Below, piece after piece: positions 53,194 to 61,879 of a stretch of DNA of 64,000 nt. Within the stretch, counting starts at the first letter, position 1. Each line of letters starts with the position of its first letter. The notes under the pieces are model-generated. The model had not been told where the DNA came from and did not search any database. It saw nothing but the letters and a program-made list of their open reading frames with translations. The DNA is from Flavobacterium sp. N2038. Lineage in GTDB: Bacteria > Bacteroidota > Bacteroidia > Flavobacteriales > Flavobacteriaceae. Both the position numbers and the translations under genes were made by a program. The stretch is taken from contig NZ_CP110001.1 in NCBI RefSeq assembly GCF_025947185.1, positions 2,418,001-2,482,000 on the forward strand, read 5' to 3'.

Positions 53194-53973
53194 TTATTCA
53201 AAAAATGAGCGCACCCATTTGTCTTCGTCTTTTTCTAATTCTTCATAAGTTCCTTCGGCGTGAATTACACCGTCTTTAAGAACCATAATTCGATCGGCAG
53301 TCATTTTGGCGCAGGCCATATCGTGCGTTATAATTATTGATGAGGTCTTTTGTTTTTGTTTGATATCCAGAATTAGTTCGCTTATTTCTCTTGATGTAAT
53401 AGTGTCTAATCCAGTTGTGGGCTCATCGTACAAAATGATTTCGGGTTTTAAAATCAGTGTTCTTGCTAAGCCAATTCTCTTTCTCATTCCGCCTGATAAT
53501 TCAGATGGCATTTTATCAATTGCCTCACTTAATCCAACATTTTCCAGCGCTTCGATTACTTCATTTTCAATTTCATCGAGGCTTAAATCTTTTCTATGTG
53601 CTCGTAGCGTAAAGGCAAGATTTTCTCTAACAGACATGGAATCGTATAAAGCTGCACTTTGAAATAAAAAACCAATTCTGACTCTTATTTTATTGAGTTC
53701 TTCTTTGGAAAGATTCAGAACATTTTCATCAAAAACTTTTATTTCGCCTTTGTCCGGATCTATTAACCCCACAATACATTTTATAGTGACTGATTTTCCT
53801 GAACCGGAACGTCCCAAAATCACCAGATCTTCACCTTTATTTACGGTAAGATTTATGCCTTTTAGAACCTCATTTTTACCACCAAAAGTTTTATGCAAGT
53901 CCTTAATTTCGATAATCGGGCTTTGCTTTTTTTCTTTAATTGTAGGGTCTGTATTTTCTTTATCTTTAATCAT
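53194..53973 (-). CDS. Mla-type ABC transporter ATP-binding protein (MlaF-like)
   Basis: The 259-residue ATPase has Walker A ILGRSGSGKSVTIKC, the Q-loop FLFQSAALYDSMSVRENL, signature ELSGGMRKRIGLARTL, Walker B ILYDEPTTGLDTIT and the His switch IIITHDMA. The SGGMRKR signature and the AALYDSMSV region are characteristic of the MlaF branch. With the permease and MCE protein it moves phospholipids between the inner membrane and the periplasmic MCE ring. It lies one base from the permease stop. Confidence 0.93.
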   Translation of the reverse strand: MIKDKENTDPTIKEKKQSPIIEIKDLHKTFGGKNEVLKGINLTVNKGEDLVILGRSGSGKSVTIKCIVGLIDPDKGEIKVFDENVLNLSKEELNKIRVRIGFLFQSAALYDSMSVRENLAFTLRAHRKDLSLDEIENEVIEALENVGLSEAIDKMPSELSGGMRKRIGLARTLILKPEIILYDEPTTGLDTITSREISELILDIKQKQKTSSIIITHDMACAKMTADRIMVLKDGVIHAEGTYEELEKDEDKWVRSFFE

Positions 53974-53974
53974 C

Positions 53975-54733
53975 TCAATAAATTAAGTCAGTTAATTGTA
54001 CAGCTACCATATCGATAATAAATATGCTTAAAGAGGCTGTAACAACTGCAGAGTTGGCAGCGCGTCCCACGCTTTCTGTTCCGTTTGATGCATTAAATCC
54101 TTTATAACATCCGATCATTCCAATAAAATAGCCAAAGAAGAAAGTTTTAATTGTAGCCGGCAACAGATCTGAAAATTCAAGCGACTGAATAATCTGGGTT
54201 AAATAGCGGTAGAAATTTACATCGCCATGAATATTGATTCCGGCATAACCACCAATAATACCTACAGCATCGGCAAAAATCACCAATATAGGAACCATTA
54301 AGGTGCAGGCTAAAATTCTTGTTACAACCAAATAATTGTACGGATTTATGGCCGATACTTCCATAGCATCTATTTGTTCTGTCACTTTCATCGATCCTAA
54401 TTCGGCACCAATTCCGGATGAAATTTTTCCGGCACAAATCAGTGCTGTAATAACAGGTGCAATTTCTCTGATTAGCGATAGTGCTACCATTCCGGGAAGC
54501 CAGCTTTCTGCACCAAATTTTACCAATGTTGGCCGGGATTGTAATGTAAGTACCAATCCCATAATAAATCCTGTAATGGCAACCAAGGGAAGTGATTTGT
54601 AACCGATGTAATAACATTGTTTCAAAAACTCTTTTGCCTCATAGGGAGGGATAAAAACCTCCTTAAAAAACCGCTTTGCAAACAAGGTTGCATCTCCAAT
54701 TTCTGCGAATGTATTTTTTAAGCTGAGAATCAA
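53975..54733 (-). CDS. MlaE/YrbE-type lipid ABC transporter permease
   Basis: The 252-residue membrane protein has the permease signature of the Mla family: QCYYIGYKSLPLVAITGFIMGLVL, then SLIREIAPVITALICAGKISSGIGAELGSMKVTEQIDAM and ATIKTFFFGYFIGMIGCYKGF. About five or six helices are present. It is first in the operon with the ATPase and the MCE protein, the standard order of MlaE, MlaF, MlaD. Outer-membrane MlaA and periplasmic MlaC or MlaB genes are absent here, as is usual in Bacteroidota. Confidence 0.93.
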   Translation of the reverse strand: MILSLKNTFAEIGDATLFAKRFFKEVFIPPYEAKEFLKQCYYIGYKSLPLVAITGFIMGLVLTLQSRPTLVKFGAESWLPGMVALSLIREIAPVITALICAGKISSGIGAELGSMKVTEQIDAMEVSAINPYNYLVVTRILACTLMVPILVIFADAVGIIGGYAGINIHGDVNFYRYLTQIIQSLEFSDLLPATIKTFFFGYFIGMIGCYKGFNASNGTESVGRAANSAVVTASLSIFIIDMVAVQLTDLIY

Positions 54734-54921
54734 AATATTTTCTTTTTATGAGTTATTAAAAAACTGAGAACCATTTTTTTAACAATTGTATCTTCTTTTT
54801 TAATTATATAGGAAAGTTACCGCTATACTTGTTAAAATATTTTACAGAACTTTTTTTCAGGCTTATATAATTTTCATAAAATCACAATAATTCATGAAAA
54901 GTCACGTTAACGATTTTCATA

Positions 54922-54956
54922 AAACAAAAAATCCCTTTCATTAAGAAAGGGATTTT
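54922..54956. terminator. Terminator after fabF, identical to one beyond the TetR gene
   Basis: ATCCCTTTC and GAAAGGGAT form a 9-bp stem around ATTAA, flanked by A and T runs, so it works in both directions. The 35 bases are identical to those at 56866-56900, on the other side of the TetR/FabF operon. Confidence 0.85.
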
Positions 54957-54995
54957 TGATAAGATGTGTTTTATTTGAATTTCAGTTTTTGTCCT

Positions 54996-56240
54996 TTACT
55001 CTGTAAATTTTTTAAAAATTGAACTTGCGACATGACCACCAAAACCAAAAGTATTACTCATAGCATAATTAACTATTCTGGATTGTGCTTTTCCAAGTGT
55101 TAAATTAAATTTATCAGCAAAGTCCTGTTCGACAGTTTCTGTGTTTATTGTTGGTGGAACAATATTCTCCTGGACCGCTTTTATACAGGCGATCGCTTCA
55201 ATTGCTCCGGCCCCTCCAAGTAAATGCCCTGTCATTGATTTTGTGGCACTGATATTGGCATTTGGATTTATGCCAAACACTTTTTCCATTGCTTTAAGTT
55301 CGCTTAAATCTCCGGTTGGAGTAGACGTAGCATGCGCATTGATATAATCAATTTTGTCAGGTGTAATTTCTGCTTCTTCAAGAGCAAGTTCCATTCCTAA
55401 AACGGCTCCTTCACCTTCCGGATGTGTTCCTGTTAAATGGTAAGCATCTCCCGCTAAACCTCCGCCAACAATCTCGGCAAGAATTACAGCATTTCTTTTT
55501 ACAGCATGTTCGTAGCTTTCTAGTATAACAACACCGGCTCCTTCGCCCAGAACAAAACCATTTCTTGCAGCATCAAAAGGGCGTGAGGCTTTGCTGTAAT
55601 CTTCATTTAATGTAGATAATGCTTTTGAGGCATTAAAACCACCAATTGAAGATTCTGTAACAGAAGCTTCCGAACCTCCGGTAATCATCATATCTGCTTT
55701 GCCCCAGCGAATATAATTGAATGCATCTATAATTGCAGTATTACTTGCAGAGCAGGCTGCTGCAGTTGTATAGTTAATTCCGCGAAGCCCGTATTTGATA
55801 GAAATAACTCCTGAGGCTATGTTTACTATTCTTTTCGGAATAAAAAACGGACTAAATCTTGGGGTTCCATTTCCTGATTTATATTCTCCAATTTGTTCCT
55901 CAAAAGTTGAAATACCGCCGTCGCCACAACCCCATATAACTCCAATTCGGTTTTTGTTTAAGGAATCAAAATCAATATTGGCATTTCGTACCGCTTCGTC
56001 TGTTGCGTGCAAGGCATATTGAGTAAAAAGGTCGTATTTTCTAATTTCGTTTTTCTCAAAAATATGTTCAGCATTAAAGTTTTTAACTTCGCATGCAAAT
56101 TTGGTTTTGAATTGTGTGGTGTCAAATCGTGTTATTGGAGCCGCACCGCTTACTCCGTTAATTAATGAACTCCAATATTCCTGAACATTGTTCCCAATAG
56201 GTGTTACTGCTCCTAATCCTGTTATTACAACTCTATTCAT
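54996..56240 (-). CDS. Beta-ketoacyl-ACP synthase II (FabF family)
   Basis: The 414-residue condensing enzyme has the Cys-His-His triad: TTAAACSASNTAI (Cys163), NAHATSTPTGD and MTGHLLGGAGAIE, plus GEGAGVVILE. The length and N-terminus VVITGLGAVTPIGNN match FabF. Because it follows a TetR regulator with a one-base overlap and no other fatty-acid genes, it is probably not the housekeeping copy. A special role, such as lipid remodelling or secondary metabolism, is possible. FabB/FabF subtype was judged from overall similarity only. Confidence 0.9.
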   Translation of the reverse strand: MNRVVITGLGAVTPIGNNVQEYWSSLINGVSGAAPITRFDTTQFKTKFACEVKNFNAEHIFEKNEIRKYDLFTQYALHATDEAVRNANIDFDSLNKNRIGVIWGCGDGGISTFEEQIGEYKSGNGTPRFSPFFIPKRIVNIASGVISIKYGLRGINYTTAAACSASNTAIIDAFNYIRWGKADMMITGGSEASVTESSIGGFNASKALSTLNEDYSKASRPFDAARNGFVLGEGAGVVILESYEHAVKRNAVILAEIVGGGLAGDAYHLTGTHPEGEGAVLGMELALEEAEITPDKIDYINAHATSTPTGDLSELKAMEKVFGINPNANISATKSMTGHLLGGAGAIEAIACIKAVQENIVPPTINTETVEQDFADKFNLTLGKAQSRIVNYAMSNTFGFGGHVASSIFKKFTE

Positions 56241-56797
56241 TATTTTTTAGATCTTAATTCTGTTAATATTGTTTCTCTAACCAATTCAAAATCATCGTCG
56301 CCTGTAACTCTTGAGAGTTGTACAATTGCAACCATATTGGTTATTATCATTAGCGCTTTTGTTCTGGGTAACATGTCAAAATCAAATATGTTAAGTTCTT
56401 TTCCTTCGATTAAAATTTCGGTAATCCAGTTGATTACTATCTTAGCAAATTCTTGCAGTTCTGTTTTTATAGCATCATCCAAAGTGTTTAAATCTGTGGC
56501 TAATGACCCTACAATACAGACTTTATTCTCTCGTTTAATTTGTGCATGCACTTCTAAGAAAGCTTGCAGTTTTGTTAGTGGCGATTCATGGGCAACTTTT
56601 TCCTTTAAGGTTTCACATCGGGCGATATGTTCTTTTATAGTGGCCACACCAAGATCTGATTTTGTAGGGAAGTGGTAGTGAATAGAGGCTGTTTTTATCC
56701 CAATATCATTTGAAATATCTTTAAAACTAAAAGCATTGTAACCTTTGTTTCTAATAAATTGATCTGCTTTATCTATAATATTTTCCCGTGTTGTCAT
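56240..56797 (-). CDS. TetR family transcriptional regulator
   Basis: The 185-residue protein has the TetR helix-turn-helix near the N-terminus (ADQFIRNKGYNAFSFKDISNDIGIKTASIHYHFPTKSDL) and a helical ligand-binding region (PLTKLQAFLEVHAQIKREN). It shares one base with the fabF start and should be co-transcribed. A palindrome directly upstream is a probable self-operator. Ligand unknown; acyl-CoA or a small lipophile is a fair guess, given its partner. Confidence 0.9.
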   Translation of the reverse strand: MTTRENIIDKADQFIRNKGYNAFSFKDISNDIGIKTASIHYHFPTKSDLGVATIKEHIARCETLKEKVAHESPLTKLQAFLEVHAQIKRENKVCIVGSLATDLNTLDDAIKTELQEFAKIVINWITEILIEGKELNIFDFDMLPRTKALMIITNMVAIVQLSRVTGDDDFELVRETILTELRSKK

Positions 56798-56822
56798 GAC
56801 TCATTTTTTTTAAACAAATATA

Positions 56823-56841
56823 CTACCTATTAGTAGATAGG
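56823..56841. promoter_or_regulatory. Candidate TetR operator upstream of the tetR-fabF operon
   Basis: CTACCTATTAGTAGATAGG contains inverted arms CCTAT and ATAGG separated by six bases, with the CTA repeats further balancing the site. It lies 26-44 bases upstream of the TetR ATG, a usual place for an autoregulatory operator. Confidence 0.5.
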
Positions 56842-56865
56842 CAAGTTTTTTTTAATTTTTTAACT

Positions 56866-56900
56866 AAACAAAAAATCCCTTTCATTAAGAAAGGGATTTT
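56866..56900. terminator. Terminator after the glycosyltransferase gene side, copy of the one beyond fabF
   Basis: The hairpin and flanking A/T runs are identical over 35 bases to the terminator at 54922-54956. Here it lies between the 3' end of the minus-strand glycosyltransferase gene and the upstream region of the TetR gene, so it ends the glycosyltransferase transcript. Confidence 0.82.
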
Positions 56901-56937
56901 CCGGGTTAAATGGAATTTTGGTTAATTTTTTCTTCGA

Positions 56938-59208
56938 TTAAGAGTTAATTGCAATGCCGGTTCTGGTTTTTATAAGTGGTATAATTTTAACTTGAGACTG
57001 TTTGAAGTTTTCCATTAATAATCGCGCTGTTAAATAACAAACAGTAGATTCTGCTCCCTGATTTAAGTTTACATTTTCTTTTTCAAGTCCGTCGTAGCCG
57101 CCCCCGCTTACCGGGTTATACATAATTTGATTTAAATGATTTTTGCCTAAGAACCAGTTAAAAGCAGTTTTCATTTTGTTTTTATATTCCGGAGTTTTAA
57201 AGGCATTATAAAATGTATTTAAAGTTTGAATAGTGTAGGTAACATCAATAGGTTGTTCTCCATATTCTTGCGGTTCTGAACCTTTATGGTACCAGCTTTG
57301 ATTAGATATGGCTTTGAAATTACCATCGACAAAAGTTTTTGACATTAAGAAGTCTAAGGAATCTAAGGCTACTTTTTTGTAAGCCGGTTTATTGGTAACT
57401 AAATAAGCATATAACATAGATTCTGGCAGAATTCCGTTTCCGTATGTTAAATAGTTTTCAAACCACTGCCAGTCTTCAGAAGCTGTATCTTCATAGTGAG
57501 TAAACAGTTTAGCATTCAGTTTATTGATAATTGCTGCCACATATAAATTTGGAATGGTATTATGATATAAAAACAAACCTTTTGTAGCAAAACCAATTGA
57601 ACGTGGTGATTGAATATTTTCGGCCCATTTTAGAGCAGCTAATAAACATTTTTCTGCCTTTTTTGAAATGTTTTCAGGCAGAATATCTTTGTTTGATATT
57701 ACAGTTCCCAGAGCCCAAATTGCTCTTGCATTGGAATCTTCTAAATTAACCTCGGCATTTTGCTCCATATGTTCGCGATATTCCTTATCGACATAATTGA
57801 TGAAGTCGCCTTTTGGTTTTTGACATCTTTCAATAAAATCCAGATAAATTAAAATATACGGAAGATCATCTCTATCTCCCGTTAATTTGTAATGCATGCA
57901 AAATGCAATTAAGGCACGGGCATTATCATCTAAAGTGTAGCCGGATTCCAGATCTGGAACTGAAATTTTACTGAATTGAATAATTCCAAGTTCGGTTGTT
58001 AATTTTTTGATATGTAGCAATTGAATTTCCGGATAGGTATATTTTACTTCAGATGGATTTTCAATTAGTTTTTTATAGGTATTCATATGTGTCAGCGCAG
58101 CATTTTCCCATGAAGAAGCTCTCATTTTAGTAAAAGCATTAATTCCCATTTCATGTCTCAGGTTTTCGTCTGAAATTAGTTTTAAAGCTGATTCTGCAAA
58201 CTGATCTACATTTCCAATATCAACAAGAATTCCGCAATCTGAAGTTAATACTTCTTTTGTATGTGGAATTTTGGAGGCTACCATCGGACAAGCGCAACTC
58301 ATAGCATAAGCAAAAGTGCCGCTTACAGCCTGATTTGGATCTTTGGAGGTAAATAGATAAATATCTGTGGCTTTTAAATAATCTAAAAGCTCTTCGGTAT
58401 CTAAATATTTATTGATGAAACGTACATTGTTTTGCAAATTTAATTCTTCAACAAGGGTTTCCAGTTTATTGCGATAAGCATCAACACCATCTATAATTAA
58501 ATTAGGGTGTGTTCTGCCAATGATTAGATAGAGTAGGTTTGGTTCTTTTTTTACGATTTTTGCTAAAGCCTGTAAACCGGTTTCTATATTTTTTCCTTCT
58601 CCCAAAAGTCCAAAAGTAGACAAGACAAGTCGATCCTGAATATCGTATTTGGCCTTTGCCTGATGTGGAGTGTCATAAATTACAATATGAGTTCCGTGTG
58701 GTACCATTGTAATGATCTCTTCAGAAATTCCATAATCATTTATCAAAATTTCTTTAGACTGATTGGTCATTACAAAAACAGAATTGCTGTAACTCAGCAG
58801 AAGTTTTACGAATGTTCTTAGTTCATTATTAGGATTCGGAATAACACTGTGAAAAGTAAAAGTAACCGGTTTTTTTATTACAGTTAAAAAGTCAAGCAAA
58901 TAGTCTCCAAACTGTCCGCTAAATAAACCAAATTCATGCTGAATGTGAACTAATTTTACGTTTTTATCTTTGTTGATTTGCTCCGCGACTTTAGAATATT
59001 CTTCTCTGATTTTTGTGTTTAATGTAAAAGCCTGTTCCGGATTTTCTTTGGGTTTATCAACTAACTCGCAAATTTCGCAAGTAATAGATTTACCAAAAAC
59101 ATCACTAATTCCTTTTATTGTATCCTGCGTATAAGTTGCTATTCCACATTGTGTTGGTGGAAATGTTGAGAGAAATACTATTTTAGATTTATTTGATAAC
59201 TTCTTCAT
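56938..59208 (-). CDS. Two-domain protein: GT4-type glycosyltransferase plus C-terminal alpha/alpha barrel-like domain
   Basis: The first ~380 of 756 residues form a GT-B glycosyltransferase: FLSTFPPTQCGIATYTQDTI near the start, LVHIQHEFGLFSGQFGDYLL, LSTFGLLGEGKNIETGLQAL and VSGTFAYAMSCACPMVASKIPHT. The remaining residues are helical repeats with LDDNARALIAFCMHYKL, NARAIWALGTVISN, SRSIGFATKGLFLYH-like and ENYLTYGNGILPESMLYAYL, like a toroid of a glycosidase or epimerase. Its start overlaps the stop of a decayed GH130 gene by 20 bases, suggesting an original pair acting on a mannose-containing glycan. No donor sugar can be assigned. Confidence 0.85.
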   Translation of the reverse strand: MKKLSNKSKIVFLSTFPPTQCGIATYTQDTIKGISDVFGKSITCEICELVDKPKENPEQAFTLNTKIREEYSKVAEQINKDKNVKLVHIQHEFGLFSGQFGDYLLDFLTVIKKPVTFTFHSVIPNPNNELRTFVKLLLSYSNSVFVMTNQSKEILINDYGISEEIITMVPHGTHIVIYDTPHQAKAKYDIQDRLVLSTFGLLGEGKNIETGLQALAKIVKKEPNLLYLIIGRTHPNLIIDGVDAYRNKLETLVEELNLQNNVRFINKYLDTEELLDYLKATDIYLFTSKDPNQAVSGTFAYAMSCACPMVASKIPHTKEVLTSDCGILVDIGNVDQFAESALKLISDENLRHEMGINAFTKMRASSWENAALTHMNTYKKLIENPSEVKYTYPEIQLLHIKKLTTELGIIQFSKISVPDLESGYTLDDNARALIAFCMHYKLTGDRDDLPYILIYLDFIERCQKPKGDFINYVDKEYREHMEQNAEVNLEDSNARAIWALGTVISNKDILPENISKKAEKCLLAALKWAENIQSPRSIGFATKGLFLYHNTIPNLYVAAIINKLNAKLFTHYEDTASEDWQWFENYLTYGNGILPESMLYAYLVTNKPAYKKVALDSLDFLMSKTFVDGNFKAISNQSWYHKGSEPQEYGEQPIDVTYTIQTLNTFYNAFKTPEYKNKMKTAFNWFLGKNHLNQIMYNPVSGGGYDGLEKENVNLNQGAESTVCYLTARLLMENFKQSQVKIIPLIKTRTGIAINS

Positions 59209-59951
59209 GGGGATTCTGTTTTAATGCGGTTAATAAGTCATTAAGATTCACTGAAGCCACTGCAATTTTGTCATCGGCGGCACCATAATAGATATATAGA
59301 AGGTTATCGAAAAATGCTGTTCCTGTTGGAGTTACAACATAGTTTACGTAACCGTGTCTTTCGTAATATTAAACTGGTGTAATTAATGGTTTTGGTAGTC
59401 TCACAATTACTTTTGCAAGATTGTCAAGATCTGGCAGAGTGACACAAGCGTGATAAACAAGTCCTTTTATGGGCCTTTCGGCAGCTTGATAAATTAACAA
59501 TCATCCATCTTTGGTTTCAATAGGTGGGGCGCCTGGACCAATGTGACTTGTTTCATGATCATACTATAATATGATCAGGCAGGTTTTTTTAATACTCTTT
59601 CCAGAAGGCAACAATCAACTCGTTTTTTCCAAAAGCGACGATCTGAATTGAGGAAAATAATTTATGTAAAGCTATAAATTTTCCATTAGAATTCTTCGGA
59701 AAAAAGACCACATTTTTGTCCCAAACATATAAAATTTTCTTAATTGTTTCTGTTGATGTATAATTTCTTTTGGTATTAAAGGCTAATGTTCTTTTAATAC
59801 TTTTTATTTTTAAGTTTTTGATAGACAAGTATGTATGTTTATTCAGCATAAATTTTGCATCTTGAAAAAATGCTGAATCTAAAACGTCTGATTTTTCAAA
59901 AGCTCTTTCTGTTTTTTCTAAAATTACACCATGTTTTATTACTCCATTCAT
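59189..59951 (-). pseudogene. Decayed GH130-type glycoside phosphorylase/hydrolase gene
   Basis: The N-terminal part runs from the ATG at 59951 as an open frame of 120 codons and shows GVILEKTERAFE and VLDSAFFQD, matching GH130 starts, then jumps to WDKNVVFFPKNSNGKFIALH and FWKEY. The stop then replaces the expected KNLPD. The same frame reappears after another stop as HETSHIGPGAPPIETKDG (stop where family members have Trp) and LLIYQAAERPIKGLVYHAC. After a further TAA come YVNYVVTPTGTAFF, IYYGAADDKIAVASV and LLTAL. Large internal pieces of a ~320-residue enzyme are missing (roughly 65 codons). The end overlaps the glycosyltransferase start, the layout of an intact operon. Confidence 0.82.
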
Positions 59952-60154
59952 ATCACCAATTATATTGAAGCTAAAATTACTTTGATATAAGAGTGGTGAT
60001 TAATCCAATCAATCAAAAAATTAACTCAAAAGCATTTGTGTGGAAATTGTATAATCTTACAAAAAGAATTGTAGAAACAATCGCAAATTTCATGAATTAC
60101 GAAAGTAAGGTTGAATTGAAAGTAATGAAAAAAAGAAACTTTTAAGTCTGTAAC

Positions 60155-60619
60155 TTATCTAAAGGAATAATACTTTTTGGTAATAAAAGCAATTGGGAAA
60201 CCAATACATAAAATAAGAATTATGACTGATAAAAGAAAAGGGAAATCTAGCTGTTTTTCGGGTAAAACGGGAAAAAAAATAGGCAGGATAATTAAATTCA
60301 TGATCATCCAGACCAGAATGCCATAAAATGTTCCGGATAAAGCAGCATTCTTTTTTAAAAAAGGAAAATAGGGGTAAATGATAAAGTAAAACCAGGCAAA
60401 GGTAAAAGCAATGAAATAATGTAATCCCAGTCCGCAGAAAACCATTAAAAAATTACCTGTATATGCCTCTTTTCTAAAAATAGCACTTGCAATAGATCTC
60501 AAAATTTGCGTTGGAGTGGTTTTGTGCAGTATAAAAGCATAAACCGTAAATGCTGCAACAATATCCATCGTTCCGGCAACTAATCCTGATAAAAACACTG
60601 CTCCGCCTTTTGATCTCAT
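60155..60619 (-). CDS. Small membrane protein (154 aa), unknown function
   Basis: Four hydrophobic helices are visible: GAVFLSGLVAGTMDIVAAFTVYAFIL, LGLHYFIAFTFAWFYFIIYPYFPF, ALSGTFYGILVWMIMNLIILPIFF and FLLSVIILILCIGFPIAFI. There is a basic segment between the first two. A YagU/DUF1440-like relationship is possible but not certain. The gene stands alone between the decayed GH130 gene and the DinB/VOC pair. About 200 bases before it on the GH130 side show no features. Confidence 0.65.
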   Translation of the reverse strand: MRSKGGAVFLSGLVAGTMDIVAAFTVYAFILHKTTPTQILRSIASAIFRKEAYTGNFLMVFCGLGLHYFIAFTFAWFYFIIYPYFPFLKKNAALSGTFYGILVWMIMNLIILPIFFPVLPEKQLDFPFLLSVIILILCIGFPIAFITKKYYSFR

Positions 60620-60660
60620 ATTGTTTTTTTTAATTTTTTTAAAAGAATTTAGAAGCTAAT

Positions 60661-61173
60661 TTACAAATTATTTAAGGATTTAAAAATCTTATTTAGCTGA
60701 TTGGTATGTCTTTGTGTGTGAACCAAAGCAAAGTTAATCCATTCGTAGAGAGTAAATTTGTCAAAACCCGGCAGTTGAAAATCCGGACTGATTAATGTTA
60801 AATCATATTTTTCTGCACACTCTAGTAATTCAGATTCAATTTTGAGCAGTTTTAAATTCAGATCATTTTTATTGTACTCTTTTTTCTCCGGAATAAGAAA
60901 TACTGGTGCATCCATTTTTAGATCGAAGTTTAAAAAAAGAGCATCAATATCTTTTACATTTTCATCTGGTTTTCTGTTGGTTTTTTCTGTTTTTCTGGCA
61001 AATAGTTCCGGAAATCCAGAATCTGCCATGATAATATGCTGAGCAACCTGACCTGCTGTCCAGCTTCCCTCATATGGAACTTTGTTCAGATCACTTTCAG
61101 GAAAAAGAGAAAGAGTTTCTTTTAATTTTTGAAATGTGTCAGTAATTTTTTTCTGAACAGATGTTTTCATCAT
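60661..61173 (-). CDS. DinB family protein (DinB_2-like metalloprotein)
   Basis: The 170-residue protein has the helical bundle pattern of DinB-like proteins with metal-site His residues: GSWTAGQVAQHIIMAD early and FALVHTQRHTNQLNKI late. Members include thiol-dependent transferases and hydrolases, many uncharacterised. The start at MMKTSV leaves 20 bases after the VOC stop, since the longer frame overlaps that gene. Together with the VOC gene it probably forms a two-gene unit. Confidence 0.78.
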   Translation of the reverse strand: MMKTSVQKKITDTFQKLKETLSLFPESDLNKVPYEGSWTAGQVAQHIIMADSGFPELFARKTEKTNRKPDENVKDIDALFLNFDLKMDAPVFLIPEKKEYNKNDLNLKLLKIESELLECAEKYDLTLISPDFQLPGFDKFTLYEWINFALVHTQRHTNQLNKIFKSLNNL

Positions 61174-61193
61174 TATTGATTTTAGAGCCAAAA

Positions 61194-61568
61194 TTATTGT
61201 ACAGATGAGATCCACCAGACATTCCCAAACGGATCAACAACACCGCAGGCCGTTCTGGAATTTTTTGTGGTAACATCCATTACGTTTTTTGCACCATTAT
61301 TTAAGGCTTTCTGATAAGTTCCATCAACATCGGGGACATAAACAAATAGATGTGCGGTTTGCGAGGGCCAGTCTTTATTCTCGTCAGTAATCATGATAGT
61401 ATTTCCGCTAATGATAATTTCGGCATGCATCACAGTTCCGTCTTCACGTAAAATTTCTCTGCTTCCTTTTTCTGCATCGAACACTTTATTAGTGAAATCG
61501 AAAAACTCTGAAGTATCTTTTAAAATTAAATACGGTATTATACTTTGGTGGTTGACCGGTAAATTCAT
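61194..61568 (-). CDS. VOC family protein (PhnB/glyoxalase-like)
   Basis: The 124-residue protein matches the PhnB-like group of the vicinal-oxygen-chelate superfamily: IIPYLILKDTSEFFDFTNKVFDAE, MHAEIIISGNTIMI, LFVYVPDVDGTYQKALNNGA and VVDPFGNVWWISSV. Members bind a metal and act on diverse small molecules or confer resistance; no substrate can be named. It precedes the DinB-like gene. Confidence 0.86.
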   Translation of the reverse strand: MNLPVNHQSIIPYLILKDTSEFFDFTNKVFDAEKGSREILREDGTVMHAEIIISGNTIMITDENKDWPSQTAHLFVYVPDVDGTYQKALNNGAKNVMDVTTKNSRTACGVVDPFGNVWWISSVQ

Positions 61569-61657
61569 TTTGTAAGATTTAAAGGATTGATAACTATTTC
61601 AAATTTACAAATAAATATTTAAAAACCTGTATATTAGTTGTTTACATCTTTAGTAAA

Positions 61658-61870
61658 TTATAAAAGCACTTCGCAATGAAAGCCATGCGAATTTAGAAGT
61701 TCGATTATTTTGTAATTTGAGATTGTTTCTGAATGAATTCGCAAGATTTTATCACAATCTTCAAGATCAAAATTGATTGCACTATTAGGAAAATGTTCAA
61801 GAAGTTTCCCAATAATTATTTGAGATTGTTCGACTTCCTGAACATTTGTTTTAAAAATCTCTATCATCAC
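61658..61870 (-). CDS. Small protein of unknown function (70 aa), ferredoxin-like fold suspected
   Basis: The protein has a beta-alpha-beta-beta-alpha-beta feel: IEIFKTNVQEVEQSQIIIGKLL, then HFPNSAINFDLEDCDKILRI, then YKIIELLNSHGFHCEVLL. It has no CxxC metal site. Similar short proteins without one occur in flavobacteria. It lies about ten bases after the DoxX stop and is probably co-transcribed with it. Confidence 0.6.
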   Translation of the reverse strand: MMIEIFKTNVQEVEQSQIIIGKLLEHFPNSAINFDLEDCDKILRIHSETISNYKIIELLNSHGFHCEVLL

Positions 61871-61879
61871 TTATAATGT

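Noticed and set aside
59589..59951. Intact 120-residue unknown gene
   Set aside because: Blocks inside it match the start and middle of GH130 enzymes with pieces missing, and the remaining GH130 sequence continues after it, so it is part of a decayed gene.
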